Shown: positions 46,718-56,791, numbered from the stretch's first letter. The stretch is 64,000 nt of DNA from Lacticaseibacillus thailandensis DSM 22698 = JCM 13996 (GCF_001312865.1 NZ_BBER01000003.1:1-64000), one strand, 5' to 3'. Translations and numbers: made by a program. The notes: generated by a model from the letters alone, not told the origin.

Positions 46718-46925
46718 TACAGCAACCTCCATTTTATTGGGTCAAAGGTGCGCGGCAGCCCGCTACACCAATTGTGGACCGGCCACAAGCAATCGTTGTG
46801 ACGTCTTACTTTAGTATAGCGCAGAACCCGTGGCCGTTGGACCACATAACCCCATTTTAACGCGTACCGCACGCAACGCACACCATGTTAGAATAATGGT
46901 AATAAAAGTTACGGGAGGAATCGTT

Positions 46926-47162
46926 ATGTCCAAAACTACCACCGCACTCGCCTTTGTTGCCGGCGCCGCCACGGTTATGCTCATTCAGCACGTCCACGCA
47001 CGCATTACCTTCGTTGAAGCTCCGGCCGACTTACCGCAAGCACCGCAGCCATTACCAGCCGCAGAACCACAACGCATTCCACGCCCCGCACAACGCCATC
47101 GTACCCGCGTCATCGCGGGTAACGTCGCCAGTCAGCCGCGGCCACATAAACGCATTCGGTAG
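46926..47162 (+). CDS. Small anchored or secreted protein, 78 residues
   Basis: Starts MSKTTTALAFVAGAATVMLI, a short hydrophobic helix with a Lys. The remainder is Pro/Arg/Gln-rich and basic (APQPLPAAEPQRIPRPAQRH), likely extended outside the cell. GGGAGG lies seven bases before ATG. Not recognised. It is convergent with the next gene and shares its terminator. Confidence 0.65.
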   Translation: MSKTTTALAFVAGAATVMLIQHVHARITFVEAPADLPQAPQPLPAAEPQRIPRPAQRHRTRVIAGNVASQPRPHKRIR

Positions 47163-47186
47163 CCACAGGGTGGCTACTTTTTTTTG
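47161..47186 (+). terminator. Terminator of the 78-residue protein gene
   Basis: AGCCAC (47161-47166) pairs with GTGGCT (47170-47175), followed by T8. The stem overlaps the stop codons of both convergent genes. Confidence 0.82.
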
Positions 47187-47464
47187 CGCCGACTATCAAA
47201 AATATGGCTGAACTCGCCGAAGAGGTCGTAATCCCGTCGCAGGTTATGGGAATCCTGCATCATCTGCTCGACGTCCAGTTTGCCATCCGGTTGCGGCTTA
47301 CTGTCAGCGGCCAGCAAAATCTTGGGAATTGCCGTAATCAGCGCTTCTCGCTCCGTCTTAGTTAGGTTAGCTAACAGCCGCTTGGTTTCGCCCCGTTCCA
47401 CAGCGTGGTACACACTCTCCGCAGCGAGTAACTCTTCGAACTGTTGTGGTAACCGGTCAGCCAT
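47174..47464 (-). CDS. Hypothetical protein, 96 residues
   Basis: Helical, soluble and charged, ending in a basic RRKKK. It contains ESVYHAVERGETKRLLANL, then TKTEREALITAIPKILL. GAGGAGG lies before ATG. Not recognised; no membrane segment. Confidence 0.65.
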   Translation of the reverse strand: MADRLPQQFEELLAAESVYHAVERGETKRLLANLTKTEREALITAIPKILLAADSKPQPDGKLDVEQMMQDSHNLRRDYDLFGEFSHIFDSRRKKK

Positions 47465-47713
47465 GATTCTTACCTCCTCTATGGTGATAGTTACATTTTA
47501 CTCTAGTAAGCGGTTGCGTGCGACAAGTGACCAGAGTGGTTCACCATCACCAAAGCATATAGGTTACAAACGTATCGTTCAAAAATTATAAAGAAATCTG
47601 TAAACTAGCTCCCATGAGCCACGTGGACATTGTCATTTTTAGATGCATTTTAATTACCACATGGGTTCTAAACGATTGATATCACGGCGTTATTTGATAG
47701 TCCATACCACACG
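47465..47713. other. Intergenic region upstream of the YhgE/Pip gene
   Basis: A+T-rich, no gene seen. It should hold the promoters of two divergent genes. The operator-like palindrome at its right end is listed separately. Confidence 0.4.
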
Positions 47714-47738
47714 AACGGATAAATGTCTGTTATCCGTT
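47714..47738. promoter_or_regulatory. 25-base perfect inverted repeat, likely operator
   Basis: AACGGATAA-N7-TTATCCGTT lies 50 bases upstream of the YhgE/Pip start codon. Genes of this family are often governed by a linked TetR regulator, and the arm length and spacing fit one. No TetR gene is adjacent here. Confidence 0.65.
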
Positions 47739-47787
47739 ACACGTGTATCAGATGCACACGATATCAGAGAAGGAGCGTTAAATAACA

Positions 47788-50657
47788 ATGATCAAAGAAG
47801 AGTTGCGTCACATCATGCAACATAAATGGGTGATCTGGTTGATGGTTGCGACTATCCTTATCCCCATCTTTTACGCCTACTGCTTCCTGACCTCAGCCTG
47901 GGATCCGTACGGTCATACCAGTAAACTACCGATTGCGGTCGTAAACCTGGATCAACCGACGACGCTGAAGGGTAAGCGCGTGAGCGTCGGCGCCCAAACA
48001 GTAGCTAAACTGCGTAAGGATGACCAGCTCGGCTGGCACATCACCAGCTCCAAGGAAGCCGCCAAGGGTCTGAAGGACAACAAGTACTACGCGGTCATTA
48101 CCTTCCCGAAGGACTTCTCCCGCGATGCTGCGACGGTCCTTAATAAGACGCCTAAGCAAATGCACTTTGCTTACAAGACGAACGGCTCCCTCAACTACAT
48201 CGGGGAAGTTATGAGTCAAGTCGGTAGCGACAAGCTGAACGACCAAATCAAGGCCAAGGTGACCCAGACGTACGCCAAGACCTTTATTCAGCAAATTGGT
48301 AGCATTGGTAAGCAGTTGAAGACCGCCGCTAATGGTTCCAAGCAGATCACCGATGGCATTGGCACCCTGCAAAGCGGTACGTCCGCGATGCCCAGTGGTG
48401 TATCCAAACTAGCTAGTGGCAGTAAGCAACTGACCAGTGGCATCATCACCTACACTAACGGTGTGACCCAGGTCAACAACGGCATGTCCCAGTTATACGC
48501 CAAGGTACCAACGCTCTCCAGCGGTGTGCAGGCGCTCTACACTGGTAGCGGCTCCCTGTACAAGGGGTTAGGCCAGCTATATGCCAGGTACCAACGTTGG
48601 CCAGTGGCGTTACCAAGCTGAACAATGGCGGTAAGACGTTAGCATCAGGGGTCAAAGCCTACACTAACGGCGTTAGCCAAGTTCAAGGCGGAACTAAGCA
48701 GTTGCAAAATAATGTTCCTGCTCTGTCCAGCGGTGTTGCACAATTGAACAGTGGTGGCTCCAAGTTGAGCATCGGTCTGAAACAGTTATACACTGCCGTT
48801 ACGACTGGTAGCAGCAGTAGCACCTCATTGAGTTCCGCGGTCAGCCAGCTCAACACGGGCGCCGGGACGATTTATAGCGGTGCTAACGATCTGAACAACC
48901 AAGTTAACGGCAATACTGCCGACACCGACTTAACCAGTTCCGTCCAACAGCTGGATGACGGTAGTAAGCAACTTGCTGATGGCATCAGCCAGATGAAGGA
49001 CAAGATGACCAAGTTGCAGAGTAAGATCAACTCACAGGTCGCTACTCTGAACCTGATGTCCGGCATCATGAAGTCATACGCTTCACTCAAGGCCAACCAG
49101 GACACTGCCAACACGGCCATGCAGACTGCCATTGACAGTGTGACGGATGCCAATCAGAAAGCGGCACTTACCGCTGCCTGGACCAAGGTCAAAACTGCCC
49201 AGACATCAACGCTGAGTGCTTACTCAACGCAAAGTAGCGTCATGTCCATCGTGAAGACCAACTTAACCAGTACCGCTACCGATTCTGCCGGCGATCCAAC
49301 CGGGCTGCAAGCAGCAATCACACAGTTTGATAGTGCCCTCGATCAGTTAAAGACCGGCTCCACCCAAATTAATACCGGCTTAAACACACTGAACGGTAAG
49401 GCTCCCAAGCTAGCCCAAGGTATTCAGCAGCTGACTGATGGCGCTAAGCGAGAAAGTACCGGCCTTCAGCAACTTGAGGATCAGGTACCAACCTTAACCA
49501 GTAGCGTGCAGCAGTTGGCTAACGGTGCCAGCCAAGAATCTTCCGGCCTTAACTCCTTGAACAGCCAAGTGCCAACCCTGGCATCTGGCGTCAACCAGTT
49601 AGCTAATGGTGCTACTACCCTCAACAACAACTCTGCCGCCCTAAACAGTGGTGCCCAGCAGTTGTCCGGTGGCCTCACCACCCTCAGCGGTAACATCCCG
49701 ACGCTCTCAACTGGCGTCTCCAAGTTGTACACGGGGTCTGGTCAGCTCAATGCTGGTCTCGCCACTCTGAACAGCAGCGTACCAACTTTGGCCTCCGGCG
49801 TTACCCAGTTGTACAACGGGACTAAGCAATTGAACGCCAACTCCAGCGCCCTGGTTTCCGGCTCTAGCCAGATCAGTGGCGGTATCGGTACCCTCAATAG
49901 TAGCGTGCCTACCCTGGTAAGCGGCGTGAAGAAGCTCCACAAGGGATCGACCAAGTTGACGTCCGGCCTGAAGAAGGGCAGCAACACCATTGCCAAAACC
50001 AATTTGACGGGTAAGACCGCCAAGATGTTCGCCCAGCCGTCCAAGGATACCGAGGTGAAGTACACCAACGTCGTTAACTACGGCCAGGCCCTCGCACCAT
50101 ACGTGCTGGCATTAGCCTTGTTCATTGGGATCATCATCTTCAACTTTGGTTACCCAATGCGTCGACGGAACGGCAAAGACGAATCCGTCTTCCAGATGCT
50201 TGGTAGCAAGCTCATCGTTGGGACTGGCGTTGCCGTTGCCATGGCCGTGGTTGAAGCCACGCTCATCATGGCGTTCGGTCTGGACGTCAACCACGTTGCC
50301 GCCTTCTACGGCATCACCATCCTCTTCGCCCTCGCGGCTCAGTACCTAACGATGCTCCTGAACCTCGCGTTCAACCGTGTTGGTATCTTCATCGCCCTGG
50401 CACTGCTGACGCTGAGTGGTTCGGGCGGTCTCTTCCCCGCCCAAACGATTAGCCCGCTATACGAATCGATGCAGAAGTTCCTGCCGATGACGTACGCAAT
50501 CAACGGCTACCGTGAGGCCCTGACCGACGGGATTGCCTCGAGTACCGTGATGACCAGCATCGTCATTCTCGTTCTGATTGCTGTTATCAGCGTCGCCCTA
50601 ATGATTCCCGCCATTGGGTACATCATTGGTAGCGATGGCGAACACAGTGAGGAATAA
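47788..50657 (+). CDS. YhgE/Pip family membrane protein (one frameshift)
   Basis: A large membrane protein of the phage infection protein/YhgE family, which also includes the ESX-linked EsaA. The first helix (WVIWLMVATILIPIFYAYCF) and the IAVVNLDQPTTLKGK segment begin it. A long extracellular region follows, made of many repeats of the type VPTLASGVxQLxxGxxxLxxG. Five or six helices end it, with the family motif near LTLSGSGGLFPAQTISPLY. The frame breaks near 48584, where GCCAGGTACC should be GCCAAGGTACC as in the repeat just upstream; merged length about 956. AAGGAG lies upstream of ATG. In Lactococcus, Pip is a phage receptor; here that is only a possibility. Confidence 0.9.
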
Positions 50658-50674
50658 CCGTCATTAACAACATG

Positions 50675-50724
50675 AAAAGCTCCGTCAGTGCAGCGTTTTG
50701 CTGTTGCTGACGGAGCTCTTTTAA
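50675..50724 (+). terminator. Terminator of the YhgE/Pip gene
   Basis: AGCTCCGTCAG (50679-50689) pairs with CTGACGGAGCT (50708-50718), followed by CTTTTAA. Confidence 0.88.
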
Positions 50725-51027
50725 TGTTTATAATTGCCTACGCAGCAACGGTCGCTGCCCGTTTTCAGATGCTAGAGGTGGTGCAATCTTTCTCCGTATG
50801 GGGATCCAGTTTAAAACGCGACCTTTAATTCGTTGAGCTACTGACCGGTAGTATGGTCCTACCAGCGCTCGTCGTGTACGGTCACTTTTAACTTGTAACT
50901 AGACATATTTTAACGGCACTGATTTCAAGGCTCAATTATAAATTGCAGGGTTGCCACATGCTAAAAATCGGCAAATAGGTCGCTCAGTGACATATTTTGT
51001 CATTAAGTTTTGGTATTCTAACCACAG
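50725..51027. other. Intergenic region at the left edge of the accessory island
   Basis: No gene seen. Base composition becomes richer in A+T. No tRNA, direct repeat or integrase that would mark an attachment site was found. Confidence 0.4.
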
Positions 51028-51051
51028 TTGTTAAGGAAGGGTGTGAGGCAG

Positions 51052-51708
51052 TTGACGTTACAACAAGTTAATTTCCGCGATCGTCAAAGTGGCCAGCTGG
51101 TTGCAGGTTACACTTATGATCGTATCGACTCGCAGTTTGCGTTGGTCTTTGCAAATACTGATAGGCCGCCTGTGACTCTGGTGACTGATTTGCATGTACC
51201 CATGGCGCAACGTCTCCAACTTTTTCAGACATTATTACGGCGGCCTAGCGCTGATTCAGCTGTAGTAACTTATACGGAGACGCCCATTGCTTATGAAGTC
51301 GTCATCCATCAATGTGTGCTTGTTACCAGTGAAGTGAGCGACGAGGCTACATCCATCCCCAACACAACGGTGGCGGTTGGTGACGCCCACGTCGACATCG
51401 ACGCCTTTGGGGCTGAATGTCAACTAGCCATGGAAAACAACCGCTGGGTCGATACCAACCTCGAGATTGCTCGTCGTACATTTCAAGTTCTCGATGCGCG
51501 GTTGGTCGTCGATTCTGAAACGGGCGGGCAGTATCCTGCCATCACAACTGAAGGCGGCCCCTACCCTTTATTTTGGGCGTTACCCCAAGAATATATTGAC
51601 TGGGTTGTAAACCCAGCCACATGCAGTTTATTTCCTTGCATCTGTGTTTTTGGGCATGATCAACAAGGTTCAGCTAAAGTCGATACTTACGTAAGAATGG
51701 AGCGATAA
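51052..51708 (+). CDS. Unknown accessory protein next to the UDG-fold gene
   Basis: Not recognised. Soluble, about 218 residues, rich in beta strand by eye, with many Val and Thr (FALVFANTDRPPVTLVTDLH; HQCVLVTSEVSDEATSIPN). It has a single acidic patch and no membrane helix or known catalytic motif. The frame is open from TTG 51028; TTG 51052 is preferred because GGAAGGG lies about ten bases upstream. Its stop is two bases before the ATG of the next gene, so the two proteins are translationally coupled and probably work together. The DNA is richer in A+T than the core genes around it. Confidence 0.6.
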   Translation: MTLQQVNFRDRQSGQLVAGYTYDRIDSQFALVFANTDRPPVTLVTDLHVPMAQRLQLFQTLLRRPSADSAVVTYTETPIAYEVVIHQCVLVTSEVSDEATSIPNTTVAVGDAHVDIDAFGAECQLAMENNRWVDTNLEIARRTFQVLDARLVVDSETGGQYPAITTEGGPYPLFWALPQEYIDWVVNPATCSLFPCICVFGHDQQGSAKVDTYVRMER

Positions 51709-51710
51709 TT

Positions 51711-52632
51711 ATGACAAAAATTCAAGAAATTAAGGCAGAATTGAATGCAATCGACACGCAGATGTACACTGACAAAAAAAGAGAAAATATATGTGAGGCA
51801 GTTTGGTTCCTTTCTGGACAACAATTCACCGTTGCCTAGTAACCAAGATTTACTTGCTGAGGCTGCAAGGCAGCATGTTAAGCTCACACCGACCACTATC
51901 ACAAAGCAGCTATTCAAGGACGTCAACCTAAAATTAGATGAAGAGGACGAAGCACTCGATAAACGGCCCATCAACCGGCGTGTGATGTTCGTGGCGGAAA
52001 ATTCGGCTGTACGTACTGATGGCAAGGGGGATAACAAGACATTCGATAATTTCACAATGTTTCATGATACCGATAGGCCTACAAACACGTTCAAGCTCTA
52101 CGCTCAAGTCAACGATCGCCGCTTACAGGACGCTTACATCACGGATGCCATTAAAAACAAGTCAGAAAGCGACTCCCAGAAGCTAAAGGCCGCATTTTTG
52201 ATTGCCGGGCCCAAAACCATAACCTTGGCTAATTGGCAACAACATCAAGCAGCTGCAATTAGGGTGCTAATGAGGTCCTATGCTGGTGTCGGAGCGGCCG
52301 CTGCTACTGAAGATGAAGCGGTAGCTCGTTTGACAGCTAACGCGGAAACATTCGCAAAGAGTGCGTGCATTTTTGCTCAAGAATGCGCCGTAATCGAGCC
52401 CAAACAGTTGGTGGTATTTGGTCAGGATGCAGCCACGGTCTTGCGTCAGATGAAACCCTTCTTCAGTGGCAATACACAACTAACTGCTTTAATTGATGAG
52501 TTGAAGGTAGTTCGCCACTATGCCACCATCGGTAATTTTGCAAATTGGGTAGCTACGCAGAACGTAGAGTTATTGCGTAAATTGGGGCTTGATCCTAGTC
52601 AAAATCAGCCATTTGAGCCACTTAAACGATAG
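51711..52632 (+). CDS. Uracil-DNA glycosylase-fold family protein (one frameshift)
   Basis: After correction about 306 residues. The order of elements resembles UDG-superfamily proteins: MFVAENSAVRTDG at the site of the first loop, then NFTMFHD, LQDAYITDAIKNK (compare the usual DAYITNLVK), and the strand-helix IEPKQLVVFGQDAATVL. A final HYATIGNFANW stands where the family has an HPS/HYS-type loop. Catalysis on uracil is not certain, since the first loop lacks the standard GEaPG motif. The first 24 codons lie in another frame: ATG 51711, after GGAG, joins at a seven-A run near 51775 if it is six. It is coupled to the gene before it. Confidence 0.65.
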
Positions 52633-52639
52633 ATAAAAT

Positions 52640-52686
52640 AATAGACCAAACTCCAAATTAAAGTTTTGGAGTCTGGTTTTTTTATT
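52640..52686. terminator. Terminator of the UDG-fold gene
   Basis: AGACCAAACTCCAAA pairs with TTTTGGAGTCTGGTTT with a few mismatches, followed by T7. It also lies between convergent genes. Confidence 0.82.
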
Positions 52687-52707
52687 GTTGGTAGACATTA
52701 ATCAAAA

Positions 52708-53405
52708 TCAGTTTGGTAGGTAATCCAGGTAGTCTAATTCAATTCTCGGCAAAGCATCAAAATCATAGAGTGTATAGTACAAACACAGGCCGGCAACTCG
52801 GAGTTCACCACCAGTCTGAGGCGTGGCTGCATTGTTGGGGATGAAACGATACGGTATGTGGTGCCAACGCAGGTTTGTGAGGACGGTCAATAAAGGCCAA
52901 TTTTCCTCAGTGCAGACATCGTCATCAAGGTTGCGCGAAGCTACAGGAATACCTGTACCAAAAATAGCTGTGCATATTTTCTTGGCATCAGCGGCCGCCT
53001 CAGCTTGAAATTCGCGCCAGGCCGTTTGTTGCTCCGGGCTTGACAACTCTTCATCGGTAAATGGAGAATCTTCGTACCAACCGTAGTAGAAGCGCTGGTC
53101 ATCCAACCACCACGCGTAATTTTCGAGTAAAGTAATGAGCTTGGGGTCAGGATCATCCGGGACATTGGCCATCATTTGAGGTAAAAATAAGGTGGTTAAA
53201 CGCAGTTGTACAGAACTGGGGATTGGTAGTGGCAGGTGCATCCAGCGGTTTTCATGTCGGCCAGAATTTGCCATTGCCCGTCGGTGGCTGTAGGTGCAGC
53301 TAGTCCGCGTGCGGTGTATTCTTTGAGATAGTGCCGTGCAACCAACTCTGCACGGCCTAGTTGTGGAGTATATATAGGTTTGTTAGGTTGATCTTGTGGC
53401 TTCAT
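52708..53405 (-). CDS. Unknown accessory protein (one frameshift)
   Basis: Not recognised. The merged protein has about 232 residues, soluble and acidic, rich in Trp and Tyr (YAWWLDDQRFYYGWYED, LRWHHIPYRFIPNN), ending in FDALPRIELDYLDYLPN. Frames join near 53255 if four A become five (ADMKNRWMHLPLPIP). AAGGAGG lies seven bases before ATG 53405. It is divergent from the WYL regulator with about 85 bases between, a layout typical of a regulated gene and its regulator. Confidence 0.6.
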
Positions 53406-53489
53406 ATCATTACCTCCTTAGGCAGGCTCATAATAGCATTTACCAGTGACACGAGCTGTCAAAAATGGGCAGGAAAAGGGGAATTTGTC

Positions 53490-54448
53490 TTGGCAATGAT
53501 AGAACGGATTATTAGTGAGTTATTGTCCTTACTGCAGGGATAACATTTATCAGCAAACACAAACGACGAGGCACAAATCAGTAAGCGCAATTTTTACCGT
53601 GATATGCAACATTTAACTGTGGCCTTGACCGATCAAGACCTCACTTTGGAGCACAAACAAGGCGAGTATTACTTGGATACACACGTTGAATTCCAACAGG
53701 TAGTGGCATTGTCTCACCTTTTATTAGCGAGTGGGGCCTTTCCTCCCGCCGAAATGAAGTCAATAATGACCACCCTGTTAAATCACTTTGCGGGTAGCGA
53801 GCGCCATCGACTAAAGCAAGCCTTAGCCCATGATGTGGAAGCATATTTACCCTATAACAGGGAGGTTCCGCTACTGGAAATGATTGGCACCTTAACGGAT
53901 GCGATCACTGAGCAGAAGGCGGTAACATTCACCTATCGGTCGCGCCGGAGCTTGACACGCGTCAAACTTAATCGCCGACACACTGGTAAGCCCGGTGCAT
54001 TGTTTGTCAATAATAACCGTTTTTATGTTGCCCTGTTTGAACACGAAACGCAGCGAGCTGACCATTACTATCTCTACCGACTAGACCGGATTGTCAAAAT
54101 TGAAAAGCCGCGTGTTAATCTGTCACTTAAGCCTGGTCGCTTCGACTTGCAGGCTTACCGACAGCATAATTATCTACTGTTCGACAGTGAGCACGTGAGG
54201 GTGCACTTACTCTACCAGGACTATCCCCAGACACTGAAGGAAGCCTTCCCAACAGCACAGCAACTCAAAAAAAATACCCGGATGAGGAAAATAGGTGGGA
54301 ATTCGTAATTCCGGATGTCAGCTACGATGGAATCAAGCTTTGGGCACTGAGTGCGGGCAGCAAGGTCACCATCTTATCCCCCGCGCGGTTAGCTGAAGCA
54401 ATCCGTGATGAGGCGTTGAAGGTAGTGAATTTGTATAAGAACAATTGA
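53490..54448 (+). pseudogene. WYL-domain transcription regulator, interrupted
   Basis: Parts of a DeoR/HTH-WYL-WCX regulator can be read from TTG 53490 (AAAGGGG upstream) to TGA 54448, about 319 residues. They are an N-terminal helix-turn-helix (IISELLSLLQG ... AQISKRNFYRDMQHLT), the WYL core (AVTFTYRSRRSLTRVKL, GALFVNNNRFYVALFE) and a WCX end (NRWEFVIPDVSYDGIKLWAL). Two faults are seen. An in-frame TAA at 53541 sits where related proteins have Gln or another residue (LLQG-stop-HLS). A frame change occurs at an eight-A run near 54270. The second is likely a read error; the TAA is a base substitution and may be real. Related WYL regulators (BrxR, CapW) control phage-defence loci. Confidence 0.7.
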
Positions 54449-54453
54449 GCTGG

Positions 54454-54582
54454 TTAACAAAAGTTTATGGTATTAAAATTGGACGTTACCGATCCGCCTG
54501 TTTCACCACTCAATACATCAATGTAATAAGGGTCTGGTTTATCGTAAAAGGAGTTACACCCTCCAGCAACCAATTTACTCAA
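54454..54582 (-). other. Small open frame, 42 codons, doubtful
   Basis: From TTG 54582 it reads like a peptide (LSKLVAGGCNSFYDKPDPYY, ending NFNTINFC), but there is no ribosome binding site. It could be a fragment of a lost gene. The rest of 54449-54600 shows nothing else. Confidence 0.2.
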
Positions 54583-54600
54583 TGCTAAAAATCACAGATT

Positions 54601-54640
54601 CAAAAAAAACGGACGGCATCATATGCCGCCCGTTTAGTAT
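54601..54640. terminator. Terminator of the 56-residue protein gene
   Basis: AAACGGACGGCAT pairs with ATGCCGCCCGTTT around CAT with one mismatch. Eight A on its left side become a T run on the minus strand. Confidence 0.88.
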
Positions 54641-54653
54641 TTACTTTGTTGTT

Positions 54654-54824
54654 CTATGCTTGATCCCACACGTAGGCGCAAACCAGCGTGGCGATAAAAC
54701 TGATGGTGGCCAACGTCACCATCGTTGAGGCCCAGTTACGTTGCTTTTTGATGATCATGACGATGGTCAGGACCAATGTCACGATGAATACAACGGCAAA
54801 GATGCCGGTCAGTGCCTGCCACAT
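54654..54824 (-). CDS. Small membrane protein, 56 residues
   Basis: MWQALTGIFAVVFIVTLVLT is the first helix, which runs on into IVMIIKK. A loop QRNWAST and a second helix (MVTLATISFIATLVCAYVW) follow. AAGGAG lies seven bases before ATG. Two-helix proteins of this kind are common and mostly uncharacterised. It lies downstream of rarA on the same strand with its own terminator, so it may be the last gene of that transcript. Confidence 0.8.
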   Translation of the reverse strand: MWQALTGIFAVVFIVTLVLTIVMIIKKQRNWASTMVTLATISFIATLVCAYVWDQA

Positions 54825-54883
54825 AGCTAATTCTCCTTCACTCTGTTAGTTGGATTAATGCTTCAGTCGCGGTCCGCAGGGAC

Positions 54884-56245
54884 TCACTCACCGTCGTGGT
54901 CGTGTTCCTTATGCCATTCCCTAATCTGCGCCAACCGCTGGCGTACCCGGGCCTCACTGCCCTGATCCGTCGGGTGGTAGTAGTGCTTACCGACCAGGTT
55001 ATCCGGCATCGTCTGCATCGTCGTCAACTTGTCCTTCGTGTCATGTGCGTACTGGTAACCTTTGCCGTAGCCCAGATCCTTCATCAGGTTCGTCACCCCA
55101 TTACGAATCTGTAGTGGCACCGGCTCCGCCATCGTATTCTTGGCGTCCGCCGCCGCGCTGTTGTACGCCACGTACAACTGGTTACTCTTAGGCGCTAGTG
55201 CCAAGTACGTCACCGCGTGCGTCAGGTGCACGTTACACTCGGGCATCCCCAGGAACTGACAGGCCTGGTACGCCGCCACCGTGATCTCCAACGCCCGTGA
55301 ATCGGCCATGCCGACATCCTCACTGGCAAAGCGAACCAGGCGCCGCGCGATGTACAGCGGGTCCTCACCCGATTCCAGCATGCGTGCCAGCCAGTAGATG
55401 GCCGCGTCCACGTCCGAGTTACGCATCGACTTGTGCAGTGCCGAGATGATATTGTAGTGCTCCTCACCGTGCTTGTCATACAGCAGGGCTTTGGTACCCA
55501 TGATTTGCATTAAGTCATCTTTGTTGACCTGCGTGACCCCGTCGACGATCCGGGCGTTGGTCACCGCCATTTCTAGCGTGTTCAGCGCCGTCCGGGCGTC
55601 CCCGTTGGCGTAGTCCGCAATGGCGTGGAGTAGGTCTTCACTGATATCGATTTTGAAGTCCGCAAAGCCGCGCGGGCTCTTGATTGCGTTGTGCAACAGC
55701 TGCACCAGTTCGTCAGGCTGCAGCGCGTGCAATACAAACACCCGCATCCGCGACAATAAGGCGGCGTTGACTTCAAACGACGGGTTTTCGGTCGTCGCCC
55801 CAATCAGGATGATGCTGCCCCGCTCGACGTAGGGCAAAAAGGCATCCTGCTGGGCCTTATTAAACCGGTGAATTTCGTCTACAAAGACCAACGTCTTTTG
55901 GCCTAGCTCCCGGTTGGCCTCAGCCTCCTCCATCACGTTGCGGATTTCCTTAATGCCGCTGGTGACCGCGGAGAAGGTCACAAAGGCGGCTTTGGTCTGC
56001 CGCGCAATCAGCCGTGCCAGCGTCGTTTTACCGACCCCAGGTGGTCCCCAGAAAATCATCGAACTGATTTCATCACGCTCGATCAGGTTGTACAGGACCT
56101 GCCCGGGTGCCACCAGGTTCTTCTGGCCAACAAATTCATCGAGGGTTTGTGGCCGCATCCGACTAGCCAGTGGCTGGTACCCCTGGTCGTCATGCGGTTG
56201 CCGCACGTCCCCCGCATCGTCACCAAATAGTGATTCTTGCCGCAT
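54884..56245 (-). CDS. rarA: Replication-associated recombination protein RarA (MgsA)
   Basis: A clamp-loader-like AAA+ ATPase that acts at stalled replication forks. It begins with SLFGDDAG and PLASRMRPQTLDEFVGQ. Walker A is WGPPGVGKTTLARL (about 66-79), Walker B TLVFVDEIHRFNKAQQDAFL. The sensor IGATTENPSFEVNAALLSR and the C-terminal tetramer domain (SEDVGMADSRALEITVAAYQ) complete it. 453 residues. The GNAT gene lies 24 bases upstream; both are probably in one transcript. Confidence 0.95.
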   Translation of the reverse strand: MRQESLFGDDAGDVRQPHDDQGYQPLASRMRPQTLDEFVGQKNLVAPGQVLYNLIERDEISSMIFWGPPGVGKTTLARLIARQTKAAFVTFSAVTSGIKEIRNVMEEAEANRELGQKTLVFVDEIHRFNKAQQDAFLPYVERGSIILIGATTENPSFEVNAALLSRMRVFVLHALQPDELVQLLHNAIKSPRGFADFKIDISEDLLHAIADYANGDARTALNTLEMAVTNARIVDGVTQVNKDDLMQIMGTKALLYDKHGEEHYNIISALHKSMRNSDVDAAIYWLARMLESGEDPLYIARRLVRFASEDVGMADSRALEITVAAYQACQFLGMPECNVHLTHAVTYLALAPKSNQLYVAYNSAAADAKNTMAEPVPLQIRNGVTNLMKDLGYGKGYQYAHDTKDKLTTMQTMPDNLVGKHYYHPTDQGSEARVRQRLAQIREWHKEHDHDGE

Positions 56246-56269
56246 TGATCGACACCCCCGTTCTGCTAC

Positions 56270-56791
56270 CTAAAACATGTACTGTTCATCATTAATGATC
56301 CGGTCGGCATCCAGCACGAGCCGGTCACTTTCAGGGGCAAAGTGGTGGCGCTGGTACAAAGCCGCATCCGCTGGCCGGATAATCTGTTCCGCTGTCAGCC
56401 ACTGTAATTCCAACTCGTGCACCGCGAACCCCAGCATCCGGGGCAGCACTTCCGCCATCACGGCCGGATCCGTGCCCGCCAGCGTGGCTAGGCGGATGGA
56501 CGCCGTCATGCGCTCCTCGTCAATGTCGAATAAACCCAAGGTGCCCAGCAATGACCCGGTGCTACGGTCCAAAACGGCATAGAGCAACGCCTGGTTGCGC
56601 ATCACGAGGGCCATGGCGCGGTTAACGAAGTGTGCAGTCTCCCCGATATTGGCGTCAACGGGCCGTTCCTGGCCCCGAGCAATTTCGGGATCGTGCCGCA
56701 GAATAAACACTTCTTTGAGCTTGGCCTGGGTCAGCCAGTCCATCGTGTAGTGCACCGACATAATTGGGTGATACTTTTCAAAGATGGCCAT
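56270..56791 (-). CDS. GNAT-fold acetyltransferase-like protein
   Basis: 173 residues with the outline of a RimJ/RimL-type GNAT protein: LRHDPEIARG, a strand pair ALLYAVLDRSTGSLLGTLGL, then MTASIRLATLAGTDPAVMAEVLPRM-like acetyl-CoA region and a final YQRHHFAPESDRL. The acetyl-CoA loop lacks a clear Q/RxxGxG/A motif, so activity is doubtful and the substrate unknown. GGGGG lies before ATG. Located just upstream of rarA. Confidence 0.7.
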   Translation of the reverse strand: MAIFEKYHPIMSVHYTMDWLTQAKLKEVFILRHDPEIARGQERPVDANIGETAHFVNRAMALVMRNQALLYAVLDRSTGSLLGTLGLFDIDEERMTASIRLATLAGTDPAVMAEVLPRMLGFAVHELELQWLTAEQIIRPADAALYQRHHFAPESDRLVLDADRIINDEQYMF

